Assembly (NCBI GenBank): GCA_000434335.1 | Contig: FR878266.1 | Coordinates: forward strand, 1-21,101 | Source of the DNA: Clostridium sp. CAG:492 | Lineage (GTDB): Bacteria > Bacillota > Clostridia > TANB77 > CAG-508 | DNA length: 21,101 nucleotides | Direction: 5' to 3' | Shown: piece by piece, positions 1 through 7,821 of the stretch | Layout: each line of letters starts with the position of its first letter | Position numbering within the stretch: the stretch's first letter is position 1 | Notes under the pieces: model-generated | What the model was told of the DNA's origin: nothing | Database searches by the model: none | Seen by the model: only the letters and a program-made list of their open reading frames with translations | Made by a program: the position numbers and the translations under genes

Positions 1-45
1 AAAGTAAAATTACAGCAATTTTATTCTAAACTCCATAAAATTTTT

Positions 46-115
46 GGACGGTGTAAAAAATTTATCTTAATTTTTTACACCGTTCCACAATTTATGTGTG
101 AAAAGAGAACCGTCC
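46..115. repeat. REP-like inverted repeat with competing hairpins
   Basis: Positions 46-62 (GGACGGTGTAAAAAATT) pair with 69-86 to form a stem of about 17 bp with one bulged base and a 6-base loop. A second copy of the complementary core, ACCGTCC at 109-115, can also pair with GGACGGT at 46-52, so two folds compete. The element lies just past the stop codon of the M23 gene and could serve as its transcription terminator. The string GAACCGTCCCC resembles intergenic REP-type repeats seen in many Firmicutes; that link is from memory and not tested here. Confidence 0.55.
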
Positions 116-125
116 CCTTTTCCCA

Positions 126-719
126 TTATCTGATATAATTTTTATCCTCAGAATATGGAATATCTTCTTTTGTGAACCCCCATGGGTTATCTGAAGTCAT
201 TATTTTCCATAATGATGCATATGGCTCTAGTGTAAATTGTTTATCTAATTTTTCTAAATCTTTGTGTGGTAATACATCTAGTGGATTAATTGTATAATCT
301 AGCCCTGTTTCTTCAGTATTTGATTTTCTAATTTCTATGTGTAAATGTGGTACTCTTGAACCTCCACTTGAACCGGTTTTTCCTATTATTGTTGATGTAT
401 CTACTTCTTGTCCTGGTTTTACTAGTATTTCTCTTAAATGTCCGTATACAACTCTTCTTCCGTCATCATTTAAAATTTCTACTTTGTTTCCGTAACCATC
501 ATTAAATGCATCAAATCCTTCAGTTGTTGTTCCATCAAATTCTGCTAAAAGTACTTTACCTTTGCAAATTGGATGAACTTCTGTGCCTATATCTGCTGTT
601 ATATCAAATCCTGAATGTGCTCTTTGTTTAAATAATACATAATGATTTTTTCTAATTCCATATTTATCATGTTCAGCTACCTTGTATTTTGGCTCTATTG
701 GCCATATATATTCACTCAT
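126..719 (-). CDS. M23 family metallopeptidase (LytM-like domain)
   Basis: This 197-residue protein is essentially one M23 peptidase domain, the zinc endopeptidase fold that cuts peptide cross-links in peptidoglycan. The zinc and catalytic residues are visible: H35 and D39 in HSGFDIT, H94 in YGHL, and H125/H127 in HLHIEI. The glycine-rich GKTGSSGGS before the last histidines is also typical. There is no signal peptide, membrane segment, LysM or SH3 domain, which is unusual for a wall enzyme. It may be released on lysis, exported another way, or act on a non-wall substrate. The ATG is preceded by GAAAGGAAG. Only 19 bases separate it from the GNAT-like gene upstream, so the two are probably co-transcribed. 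The last 45 residues are not part of the catalytic core and I do not recognise them. Confidence 0.85.
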   Translation of the reverse strand: MSEYIWPIEPKYKVAEHDKYGIRKNHYVLFKQRAHSGFDITADIGTEVHPICKGKVLLAEFDGTTTEGFDAFNDGYGNKVEILNDDGRRVVYGHLREILVKPGQEVDTSTIIGKTGSSGGSRVPHLHIEIRKSNTEETGLDYTINPLDVLPHKDLEKLDKQFTLEPYASLWKIMTSDNPWGFTKEDIPYSEDKNYIR

Positions 720-738
720 AAAATCTACTTCCTTTCAA

Positions 739-2082
739 TTAACGCGATATATCATCTAAATTTTGTTGTAATCTTTGAATTTTATTTAATTTTTTCCTCA
801 TAAAATTACTATACATTTTAAAAGTATCTGTACTGTATCCATGTATGTTTAAATGTCCTCGTTTCGCTCTATTTCGTATTCTGTTCAATCTATGAAATTC
901 TGCTTTTTCATATGCTTTTTGCTCATTTAAAATTTGTACTTTCTTTTCATTGCTAATTTCTATATTTTCTGGATTATATCCATATAAAACAGCTAGTTTT
1001 TCTGCCATGTGCTTTAAGTATTCTTGAGCTTCATCTCTTTTTACTCTTGTAATGTGAACCTCTCTATCTCTGCCAAATCTTCGGTTTACAAATAAGCTAT
1101 CTTTTAAATCAAAAAATTCTGAAACATATTTTGATGAAACATTATCTCTATGTAATGTTGAACATAAGAATATCTCTTCATTTTCTGGATTAGAGAAAAA
1201 TTTTTGTATATGCTTTTTTATACCTTCATATACCAAAACTCTTGCCTTTCCACAACTTCTTTTATTAGGATCTGTTATATATGTATCAATTTCAATTGAG
1301 TTTTGTGGATTAGCTGAAAAGTATTTATTTGGTTCAAAATTTTTCTTTTCGTCATAAATAATTAAATGTGCCTCTTTACTTAATCTATCATATTCTTCTT
1401 CTAATTCAAGATTTTCTTCAAGCTCTTTGGTCGCTTTGTTTTGCTTAATCACACGTGGCTGATTTTTTCCATATATTAACTTCCTAATCTGTGAAAATGT
1501 CATCCAATAAAACTCTTCATATTTTTTTATAGCATCTCTAACCCCGCTATTTTGGACATCTCTTATATATTCAAACATATATGAATTAATTTTTTCACGT
1601 AATGGACTTTTTTCATCAAATTTACCTTCGCCATTTAGCTCTCCCTGTAAAAATTCATTAATACTAGAATATTTAGGAAATTCTTGTAAAATCTTTTTTC
1701 TTGCATAATCATACGCTTTCATTTTTAACTCATACGCCTCTAAAGCCGCCTTTTTATAATCTGTTTCATTTGCATATTTTGATTTTACATATGACTCATA
1801 TTCTTTAGATGCTTTAAAATATTTCGTAATATCATTGTATGTAAACATATTTTGCCCTTGTGTTATATATGTAGCAGCATCAACTTTATCAGAATCATCT
1901 ACAGAGACCAATACTGTATTGTTTTGTGAATGAATATATTCACTAATATCCTCAGCTCCTGTAATAAATAATTGTCCTATTTGGCCATTTGCTTCCATAT
2001 TTTGCAATACTTGCTCTTCTAAATTTGCAATTTGATTTAGATATTTGTTTTCATTATTGACATTTACTTCAATAATTTTCAT
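739..2082 (-). CDS. GNAT-like acetyltransferase with large helical insertion
   Basis: This 447-residue soluble protein has the marks of a GNAT N-acetyltransferase split by an insertion. Residues 1-90 look like the first half of the fold (helices, then strands around LFITG, TVLVSVDD and AATYITQG). Residues about 95-250 are strongly helical and charged, with a Glu-rich stretch near 219-231. Acetyl-CoA-binding motif A follows as KRSCGKAR (274-281), matching the R-x-x-G-x-A pattern. Motif B follows as LHRDNVSSKYVSEFF (310-324). The C-terminal 70 residues are basic and helical. The substrate is unknown. Translation starts at ATG after AAAGGA. The gene leads a two-gene operon with the M23 peptidase. 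The domain call is by eye from motif order and is moderately sure. Confidence 0.6.
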   Translation of the reverse strand: MKIIEVNVNNENKYLNQIANLEEQVLQNMEANGQIGQLFITGAEDISEYIHSQNNTVLVSVDDSDKVDAATYITQGQNMFTYNDITKYFKASKEYESYVKSKYANETDYKKAALEAYELKMKAYDYARKKILQEFPKYSSINEFLQGELNGEGKFDEKSPLREKINSYMFEYIRDVQNSGVRDAIKKYEEFYWMTFSQIRKLIYGKNQPRVIKQNKATKELEENLELEEEYDRLSKEAHLIIYDEKKNFEPNKYFSANPQNSIEIDTYITDPNKRSCGKARVLVYEGIKKHIQKFFSNPENEEIFLCSTLHRDNVSSKYVSEFFDLKDSLFVNRRFGRDREVHITRVKRDEAQEYLKHMAEKLAVLYGYNPENIEISNEKKVQILNEQKAYEKAEFHRLNRIRNRAKRGHLNIHGYSTDTFKMYSNFMRKKLNKIQRLQQNLDDISR

Positions 2083-2114
2083 ATTACACGTCCTTTCAAT
2101 TATAATTATTATAA

Positions 2115-2140
2115 AATATTTTCGTAATTACAAAAATATT
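2115..2140. repeat. 26-bp palindrome, operator-like or 5' UTR hairpin
   Basis: AATATTTT, C, GTAATTAC, A, AAAATATT reads the same on both strands except for one mismatched pair (2123/2132). It lies between the promoter at 2159-2187 and the GNAT-like start codon at 2082, about 12 to 37 bases into the transcript. It could bind a dimeric repressor or fold in the mRNA leader. Confidence 0.6.
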
Positions 2141-2158
2141 CCAATAATTGTGACCTAA

Positions 2159-2187
2159 ATTATATAGCAAAGATTTAATAAATTCAA
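2159..2187 (-). promoter_or_regulatory. Sigma-A promoter of the GNAT-like/M23 operon
   Basis: On the minus strand TTGAAT (2182-2187) and TATAAT (2159-2164) are separated by exactly 17 bases. The predicted start of transcription is near 2152, giving a leader of about 70 bases. Confidence 0.65.
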
Positions 2188-2271
2188 TATTTTAATATTT
2201 TTTATTCATAATTTCTTTTAATATGCATAAGTTTTATTAAAAATTTATCCAAGAAAGGGCTCTGTTTATTA

Positions 2272-3423
2272 ATGAAATTTTTAGTGATAAAACTAAAACG
2301 TAATTCACTTACAATATTGTTTGCTTTGTTCTTAATTTTTTTAATAGCTTTTTCTAAGCAAAACTTGGTGGCCGCAAAAAATGGTTTGACTCTTTGGGCT
2401 ACTTGTGTTGTTCCTTCGTTGTTTCCATTTTTTATTGCTACTGAACTTTTAAATTATACAAATATTACATCATTATTTGGTAAATTTTTAAGCCCTTTGA
2501 TGAAACCTCTATTTAATATTCCTGGAGAAGGAGCATATGCTTTTATTATGGGAATTATTAGTGGTTACCCTGTTGGAGCAAAAATTGTAACTGATTTTTA
2601 CAAAAACGGTATTTGTACAAAAAATGAAGCTGAAAGAATGTTAGCATTTACTAATAATTCTGGGCCACTTTTTATTATTGGCACAGTTGGAATTCTTTTA
2701 TTTGGAAATACTTCTATAGGAATTTTACTTTTTATAACACATCTGCTTTCAAGTATTACAGTTGGACTAATACTTGGAATTTGTTCAAAAATATACAAAG
2801 CTGATGAAATAAAACACGAATTTTCTTTAAAAAATCAGGAACATTTAACTAATTCGTTAAGTAATCTTGGTAATATTTTAGGAAGCAGTATTTATAATGC
2901 TATATCAACAGTAATGCTTATTGGCGGTTTTGTTGTACTATTTTCTGTAATTTTAGCAATACTTAATAGACTGAATTTAATTAGTTTAGTAAGTAATACT
3001 TTTAGTATTTTTGGAATTCCTTCTAACTTTAGCAAAGGTTTAATAAGTGGAATAATTGAACTTACTAATGGTGTAAATATTGTTAGTTCAGTACATACTA
3101 AGGCAATTTCAACTAATATTATATTGTGTGCATTTTTACTTGGCTTTGGTGGCTTTTCTGTTCTTCTTCAAGTTTTAAGTATTATTTCAAAAGAAAAATT
3201 ATCTATAAAAACATATACACTCGGAAAACTGTTACAAGGCTTTTTTGCTAGCTTATATACTTTTTTATTTATAAAAAATTGTTTTGTATTTAATATTGAC
3301 ATTCCTAATCAGGTTTCATATGTAAATAATTGGGTTTATTATGGCTTTGTTATTGTACTAATTTTTGTAATTATTTTTGCTCTTTTGGTTAATCAAAAGA
3401 AAAATATTATTCATAATGTTTAA
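2272..3423 (+). CDS. ylbJ: Sporulation integral membrane protein YlbJ
   Basis: This 383-residue polytopic membrane protein begins with a hydrophobic segment after a short basic N-terminus and shows roughly eight to ten membrane spans. Recognisable YlbJ/Gate-domain features are the VVPSLFPFFI stretch (about 49-58), the GIISGYPVGAKI segment (about 94-105), FTNNSGPLFIIG (about 126-137) and a second half rich in small residues (GIIELTNGVN). In Bacillus subtilis ylbJ is a mother-cell sporulation gene under sigma-E and is needed for heat-resistant spores; its transported substrate is not settled. AAGAAAGGG lies 12 bases before the ATG. The gene is divergent from the GNAT-like operon. I could not assign a sigma-E promoter with confidence in this very AT-rich leader. 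Confidence 0.88.
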   Translation: MKFLVIKLKRNSLTILFALFLIFLIAFSKQNLVAAKNGLTLWATCVVPSLFPFFIATELLNYTNITSLFGKFLSPLMKPLFNIPGEGAYAFIMGIISGYPVGAKIVTDFYKNGICTKNEAERMLAFTNNSGPLFIIGTVGILLFGNTSIGILLFITHLLSSITVGLILGICSKIYKADEIKHEFSLKNQEHLTNSLSNLGNILGSSIYNAISTVMLIGGFVVLFSVILAILNRLNLISLVSNTFSIFGIPSNFSKGLISGIIELTNGVNIVSSVHTKAISTNIILCAFLLGFGGFSVLLQVLSIISKEKLSIKTYTLGKLLQGFFASLYTFLFIKNCFVFNIDIPNQVSYVNNWVYYGFVIVLIFVIIFALLVNQKKNIIHNV

Positions 3424-3519
3424 TTTTTTTAATATATTTTAATAAAAATAATAATTTTTATTTGTATGTTAATTTTAAGTGAACTTTTATCACAAAAAAT
3501 TTAAGAAAGGGATGATTTT

Positions 3520-3732
3520 ATGGAATATAATAATTATAATGGATATCAACCTTATACTCCTTTTGATGGAAGTAATATTGATCCTAATATTAGTGAGCAA
3601 AATTTTTTTAATCCAGCTGTTCAATATGAGCAAGCATATATGTATTATAGATACTTATCACAGCAAATGGAATATAAAATAAAATGTAAAGAATATGAAA
3701 ATTTATATAAAAATGAAAAAGTTGCCAAATAA
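3520..3732 (+). CDS. Small Tyr/Asn-rich hypothetical protein
   Basis: This 70-residue protein starts at an ATG with AAGAAAGGG nine bases upstream. The first half is rich in Tyr, Asn and Pro (MEYNNYNGYQPYTPF); the second half is a charged amphipathic helix (QQMEYKIKCKEYENLYK) with one Cys. It has no membrane segment or signal peptide. It follows ylbJ by 96 bases on the same strand and precedes a strong terminator, so it may be expressed with it. The composition resembles small spore-coat-type proteins, but that is an inference from composition and neighbour only. An overlapping 67-codon frame at 3479-3682 has no ribosome site and was not chosen. Confidence 0.6.
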   Translation: MEYNNYNGYQPYTPFDGSNIDPNISEQNFFNPAVQYEQAYMYYRYLSQQMEYKIKCKEYENLYKNEKVAK

Positions 3733-3756
3733 ATTTCATTTCTAAAAATAAATAAT

Positions 3757-3800
3757 AATCGAAGTATATATGACTAAAAATGTCATTATTTACTTCGATT
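3757..3800. terminator. Bidirectional intrinsic terminator
   Basis: AATCGAAGTA (3757-3766) pairs with TACTTCGATT (3791-3800), and inside it ATGAC (3770-3774) pairs with GTCAT (3782-3786). T-rich DNA follows on both strands. It serves the small gene from the left and tRNA-Met from the right. Confidence 0.75.
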
Positions 3801-3825
3801 TTAAGTTCTTTTTTATTTTATTAAG

Positions 3826-3902
3826 TGGTAGCGAGAAATGGATTCGAACCATCGACCTGCCGGGTATGAACCGGATGCTCTAGCCAACTGAGCTATCTCG
3901 CC
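3826..3902 (-). tRNA. tRNA-Met (anticodon CAT), elongator type
   Basis: The minus strand folds as a full cloverleaf: acceptor GGCGAGA pairs with TCTCGCT (the first pair is G-T), the D arm is GCTC/GAGC, the anticodon loop TTCATAC has CAT at 3866-3868, and the T loop is GGTTCGAATCC. CCA is encoded (3826-3828). The loop and stem resemble elongator tRNA-Met rather than initiator or lysidine-modified tRNA-Ile. The outermost anticodon-stem pair (T/C) is mismatched. Confidence 0.93.
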
Positions 3903-3915
3903 GTCAACGATTAAT

Positions 3916-3944
3916 ATTATAATTGCTTTTTTATGTTTTGTCAA
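3916..3944 (-). promoter_or_regulatory. Consensus sigma-A promoter of tRNA-Met
   Basis: TTGACA (3939-3944) and TATAAT (3916-3921) on the minus strand, spacer 17, match the consensus at all 12 positions. Transcription should start near 3909, a few bases before the mature tRNA. Confidence 0.85.
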
Positions 3945-3949
3945 TAATA

Positions 3950-3980
3950 AAAACGAAATAATTTTAAATTATTTCGTTTT
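3950..3980. terminator. Intrinsic terminator after the 92-residue gene
   Basis: AAAACGAAATAAT (3950-3962) pairs with ATTATTTCGTTTT (3968-3980), a perfect 13-bp stem with a 5-base loop and a T run on either strand. It lies 10 bases past the stop codon of the minus-strand gene and upstream of the tRNA promoter. Confidence 0.75.
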
Positions 3981-3990
3981 TATTTTACTT

Positions 3991-4269
3991 TCAGTCTCTT
4001 TCTTCTCGACCTTTAGTATATGAATTTCTTTCACCTCTTGTAGTTTGTCCTTTAATTTGGTATTTTGAACTTTTAGTTAAATTTTCATCCTTTTTTATTG
4101 TTCCTGTTTTTCTTTGTATATCTATTAAATTTTCTTCAAATTCTTTTTTAGCTGAATCATCTACTTCTTCAAATTCATCATCTTTTTCTGGATCTGTTAA
4201 TTTTTTCCATATATCTCTAATGTCGACAAGTTTCCATATTTTTTTTCTTGTTTTCACTTTTTTTTCCAT
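3991..4269 (-). CDS. Small highly charged hypothetical protein
   Basis: This 92-residue protein is rich in Lys, Glu, Asp and Arg. A basic N-terminus (EKKVKTRKKIWK) is followed by an acidic middle (DPEKDDEFEEVDD) and a basic, probably disordered tail. It has no membrane segment, cysteine cluster or known motif. The ATG is preceded by GGAGGT, but 14-15 bases away, with a small hairpin in between that would shorten the distance. It follows rpoD on the same strand, but a terminator at 4325-4390 separates the two, so it probably has its own promoter between 4290 and 4325. I do not recognise the family. Confidence 0.6.
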   Translation of the reverse strand: MEKKVKTRKKIWKLVDIRDIWKKLTDPEKDDEFEEVDDSAKKEFEENLIDIQRKTGTIKKDENLTKSSKYQIKGQTTRGERNSYTKGREERD

Positions 4270-4270
4270 T

Positions 4271-4289
4271 TGCGATACTTCGCACCTCC
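4271..4289 (-). promoter_or_regulatory. Ribosome site with hairpin in the spacer
   Basis: On the minus strand GGAGGT (4284-4289) is followed by TGCGA-AGTA-TCGCA (4271-4284) and then AAATGG with the start codon at 4267-4269. The 5-bp hairpin fills almost the whole distance between the ribosome site and the start codon. If formed, it brings the two to a normal distance. Confidence 0.5.
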
Positions 4290-4324
4290 ATATTTTTATA
4301 AAAGATATACAATAATATTAACAT

Positions 4325-4390
4325 AAAAAAAGGAAAAAATCAATACTTTCTAGTGAATTTCTTCAATTTTGCTTGATTTTTTTCCTTTTT
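4325..4390 (-). terminator. Intrinsic terminator of rpoD
   Basis: The arm AAAGGAAAAAATCAA, ending at 4343, pairs with TTGATTTTTTTCCTTTT (4373-4389). On the minus strand the stem ends in a T run. It lies about 20 bases past the rpoD stop codon. Confidence 0.7.
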
Positions 4391-4409
4391 ATATACTTTT
4401 AAATTATTA

Positions 4410-5924
4410 TTAATTCATATAATCTTTTAATTTTTTGCTTCTACTTGGATGTCTTAATTTTCTTAAAGCTTTTGCTTCAATTTGTCTTATTCTTTCACGA
4501 GTTACTTTAAATTCTTTTCCAACTTCTTCTAGTGTTCTAGCTTTTCCATCTTCTAATCCAAATCTTAGTTTTAAAACCTTCGCTTCTCTTGGTGTTAATG
4601 TACTCATTACTTCTTCTAATTGCTCTTTTAGTAATGTGTATGCTACAGAATCTTGTGGAGCTGGTGAATCATCATCTTGTATAAAATCACCTAAATGGCT
4701 ATCATCTTCTTCTCCAATTGGAGTTTCTAATGATACTGGATCTTGTGCTATTTTTTGTATTTCAACAACTTTTTCTACTGGAATTTCCATTTCTTTTGCA
4801 ATTTCCTCTGGGGTAGGCTCTCTTCCAAGTTGTTGTAATAAGTGTCTTGATGTACGAATTAATTTATTTATTGTTTCAACCATATGCACAGGTATTCTTA
4901 TTGTTCTTGCTTGATCTGCTATAGCTCTTGTTATAGCTTGTCTAATCCACCAAGTTGCATACGTACTGAATTTATATCCTTTTGTATAGTCAAATTTTTC
5001 TACTGCTTTTATCAATCCCATGTTACCTTCTTGAATTAAATCTAAAAATAACATTCCTCTTCCAACATATTTTTTTGCTATACTTACAACTAATCTTAAG
5101 TTTGATTCTGCAAGTTTTTTCTTGGCCTCTTCATCTCCAGTAAGAACTCCTTTTGCAAGTTCAATTTCTTGTTCGTATGTTAAAAGTGGTATTTTACCAA
5201 TTTCTCTTAAATACATTCTAACTGGATCATCAACGCTAACACCTTCAATATTGTTTACGTCTATTTCTTCTAATTTTATTTCTTCTACTTCTTCTAAATC
5301 TTCTAAATCTGGTTCATCATCATCAGTTTCTTCTTTATATATGTTTATACCATTTTTTTCAAATTTTTCAAAAACTTCTTCTATTTGATCTGGTGTAAAG
5401 TCTCCAAGCTCTAATGCAAGTTCACCATATGTTATACTTCCAGCCTTTTTAGCTTTTTCTATGATTTTATCTATTTTATCTTGCTTATCTACAGATTTTT
5501 TTGTTGATACTTCTTTTTTGTTTTCTGATTTTCCATTTTTAGATGTCTCTTTTTCAACTTCTTCAGAAATTATTTTTATTAGAATAGTCTGATTCTTTTT
5601 GATGAATTTCCATGCAATGTTATCAACTAAAGTTTGCTCTTCAATATTTACTTTTTTACCGTCTTTAACAGTACTTAATTTTAGCTTTTTTATATCAATT
5701 TCATTATCATCTTTTATAACAATGTTTACATTTATTTTTTTATCAGCACATTCTATTTTATAATTTTTTTTATCACCAGCATCTTCAAATTTTTCTTTTA
5801 ATAAAAACATTCCATCTTTATTTTCAGAAACTTCTTTGTCATTAATTTTACAAATAAATTCTTTACCATTTATATTTTTTCCAGATTTATCTATAATTTC
5901 AATTTCTATTCCATAATTTTTCAT
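4410..5924 (-). CDS. rpoD: RNA polymerase primary sigma factor RpoD/SigA with extra N-terminal domain
   Basis: This is the housekeeping sigma-70 factor. Region 1.1 lies at about 150-196 (KIIEKAKKAGSITYGEL) and is followed by an acidic linker. Region 1.2 is about 231-263, region 2 about 272-342 (SNLRLVVSIAKKY, GLIKAVEKFDYTKGYKFS, TYATWWIRQAI), region 3 about 351-425, and region 4 with its helix-turn-helix about 437-490 (EEVGKEFKVTRERIRQIE). At 504 residues it is much longer than the roughly 370 usual in Firmicutes. The excess is a predicted beta-rich stretch at 1-120 and a Lys/Glu linker to 150. No Met occurs between residues 40 and 230, and AGGAGG overlaps the dnaG stop just before this ATG, so the long form is the likely product. 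It starts 16 bases after dnaG, so the two are probably one operon. Confidence 0.97.
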   Translation of the reverse strand: MKNYGIEIEIIDKSGKNINGKEFICKINDKEVSENKDGMFLLKEKFEDAGDKKNYKIECADKKINVNIVIKDDNEIDIKKLKLSTVKDGKKVNIEEQTLVDNIAWKFIKKNQTILIKIISEEVEKETSKNGKSENKKEVSTKKSVDKQDKIDKIIEKAKKAGSITYGELALELGDFTPDQIEEVFEKFEKNGINIYKEETDDDEPDLEDLEEVEEIKLEEIDVNNIEGVSVDDPVRMYLREIGKIPLLTYEQEIELAKGVLTGDEEAKKKLAESNLRLVVSIAKKYVGRGMLFLDLIQEGNMGLIKAVEKFDYTKGYKFSTYATWWIRQAITRAIADQARTIRIPVHMVETINKLIRTSRHLLQQLGREPTPEEIAKEMEIPVEKVVEIQKIAQDPVSLETPIGEEDDSHLGDFIQDDDSPAPQDSVAYTLLKEQLEEVMSTLTPREAKVLKLRFGLEDGKARTLEEVGKEFKVTRERIRQIEAKALRKLRHPSRSKKLKDYMN

Positions 5925-5940
5925 TTAGACTTAATACCTC

Positions 5941-7791
5941 CTACTTCATTCTAGCTAATTTTATTATTGAATCACTTAATTCTTTTTCTAAACCAGCTAT
6001 TTCATCCTGTGTTAATTTATCTGTATCTTCAAGTTTCTTTATAATGTCATTTCTTCTTGTTATTAATTTTTCTTTTTCATAGTTAATAATTATATCATCA
6101 ATGCATTTTGTAACTTCAGTTATTTCAAAATCTGTTGCCATTATTCCACTTAAATAATTAACTATAGACTCATCTGTAAAAATATCTAAAATATTTACTA
6201 TATTACTATCTCCTTTTTCTAATTGTTCATACATTTTTTGTATAATTTCTCTGTTTCTATCTGATTTAATTTCATTAATGCTTATATTATCTTTTATTTT
6301 TTTGTATGCAAAATCTGGATAATTAACAAGTAAATAAATTATAAGTTTTTCTCTTTTTAAAATTGTCTGACTAATATTATTATCAACTACTTCTAACTGT
6401 GGCTTAACTGTAGTATTTTTCTTTTCTAAAGGTTTAGTATTGCCGTTTTTTGAATACATAATTTTATTTATTTCAGCATATATTGCTTCTTTTGAAATTT
6501 TATAATCTAAAGAAATTTTGTCTATGTATACTTCTTGTTCAATACTATTTGTAACTTTAGCTAGCTCTTTTGCTATTTCTGTTAAAAATTTTATTTTATC
6601 ATTTGCTACATCTAAATTTAAGTCTTTTTTTAAATTTTTAATTTTGAATTCAACTAATGATATTGCATTATCTATGTATTTTTGTAATCGTTCGGGTCCA
6701 TATTTTAAAATAAACTCATCAGGATCTTTTGCACCTTCTATTTGAAGGATTCTAACATCACATCCTAAATTTTGTAATATTTCTAAACCTCTTAAAGTCG
6801 CAGCTTGTCCTGCACCATCTGCATCATAGCCAACAATTACTTGTTCGCTTGATTTTCTAAGTAATCTACCTTGTGCCTCTGTTAAAGCTGTTCCTAATGA
6901 TGCAACAACATTAGTTATTCCTCTTTGATGAAGAGAAATCGTATCCATATAACCTTCTACTATTAAAACTTTTTTTAGTGTAGGTGTATGTGCAGCTTTT
7001 TTTGCTGCATACAAACCAAAGAGATGTCTTCCTTTTGAATATGCTATGTTTTCTGTAGAATTTATGTATTTTGCTTGTTTCTTAAATGCCAATTTTTCTT
7101 CTTCACTAGCATCTGCTTTAGGTGGATCAATTAAAATTCTTCCTCCAAAAGCTATAAATCTTCCTCTTTCATCTTGAATTGGAAACATTAGTCTTTTTCT
7201 AAATCTGTCAATAAATTCCCCTTTTTCGTTTTTGTTGACTAATTTTGATTCTAATATTTCTTCATCTTTAAAGCCTTGTGATCTTAAAAACTTATATAAT
7301 TCATTATAATTTCCAGAATATCCTATAAAAAAAGTTTTTAGAGTATTATTATCTAGTTTTCTCTTTTTTACATATTCTTGCGCCTTTTTTGCTGATGAAT
7401 TATATAAATTTTTATGATAAAACATTGCTGTAGCTTTGTTTATTTCATATATTTTTGATCTTATGTAATATAATTTGTCGTCTTCATCCGATGACTGTGA
7501 AACTGGTAATGCAATATTTGCTCTATTGGCCAACATTTCTACGGATTCTCTAAATCCTATTCCTTCTATTTTACTTACAAAGTGAAAAACATTGCCTCCT
7601 ACTCCACAACCAAAACAGTGAAAAATTTGCTTGTCTGGTGATACTGCAAATGATGGTGACTTTTCATTATGAAATGGACATAACCCAAAAAAGTTTCTTC
7701 CGCTTCTTTTTAATGCTACATATCCTGAAATTACATCTACTATGTCATTTCTGTTTTTTATTTCTTCCAAAAGTTCATCACTATATCGCAC
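5941..7791 (-). CDS. dnaG: DNA primase DnaG
   Basis: DnaG makes the RNA primers for DNA replication and binds the replicative helicase. The 616-residue length is normal. The N-terminal zinc finger is complete: C38, H41, C59 and C62 in LCPFH and HCFGCG. The central catalytic part includes the TOPRIM motifs VEGYMD (about 280) and GYDADGAG (about 323), which bind the metal ions. The C-terminal 150 residues are the less conserved helicase-binding region. Translation starts at GTG (7789-7791) with AAAGGTAGG eight bases upstream. It is the first gene of the dnaG-rpoD unit, the common primase-sigma arrangement of Firmicutes. Nothing in it looks broken. Confidence 0.96.
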   Translation of the reverse strand: MRYSDELLEEIKNRNDIVDVISGYVALKRSGRNFFGLCPFHNEKSPSFAVSPDKQIFHCFGCGVGGNVFHFVSKIEGIGFRESVEMLANRANIALPVSQSSDEDDKLYYIRSKIYEINKATAMFYHKNLYNSSAKKAQEYVKKRKLDNNTLKTFFIGYSGNYNELYKFLRSQGFKDEEILESKLVNKNEKGEFIDRFRKRLMFPIQDERGRFIAFGGRILIDPPKADASEEEKLAFKKQAKYINSTENIAYSKGRHLFGLYAAKKAAHTPTLKKVLIVEGYMDTISLHQRGITNVVASLGTALTEAQGRLLRKSSEQVIVGYDADGAGQAATLRGLEILQNLGCDVRILQIEGAKDPDEFILKYGPERLQKYIDNAISLVEFKIKNLKKDLNLDVANDKIKFLTEIAKELAKVTNSIEQEVYIDKISLDYKISKEAIYAEINKIMYSKNGNTKPLEKKNTTVKPQLEVVDNNISQTILKREKLIIYLLVNYPDFAYKKIKDNISINEIKSDRNREIIQKMYEQLEKGDSNIVNILDIFTDESIVNYLSGIMATDFEITEVTKCIDDIIINYEKEKLITRRNDIIKKLEDTDKLTQDEIAGLEKELSDSIIKLARMK

Positions 7792-7821
7792 CCTACAAAC
7801 CTACCTTTCTTTCATTGTCAT

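Noticed and set aside
3479..3682. 67-codon plus-strand frame overlapping the small Tyr-rich gene
   Set aside because: No ribosome site and a shifted frame; the protein is an Ile/Leu-rich shadow of AT-rich DNA.
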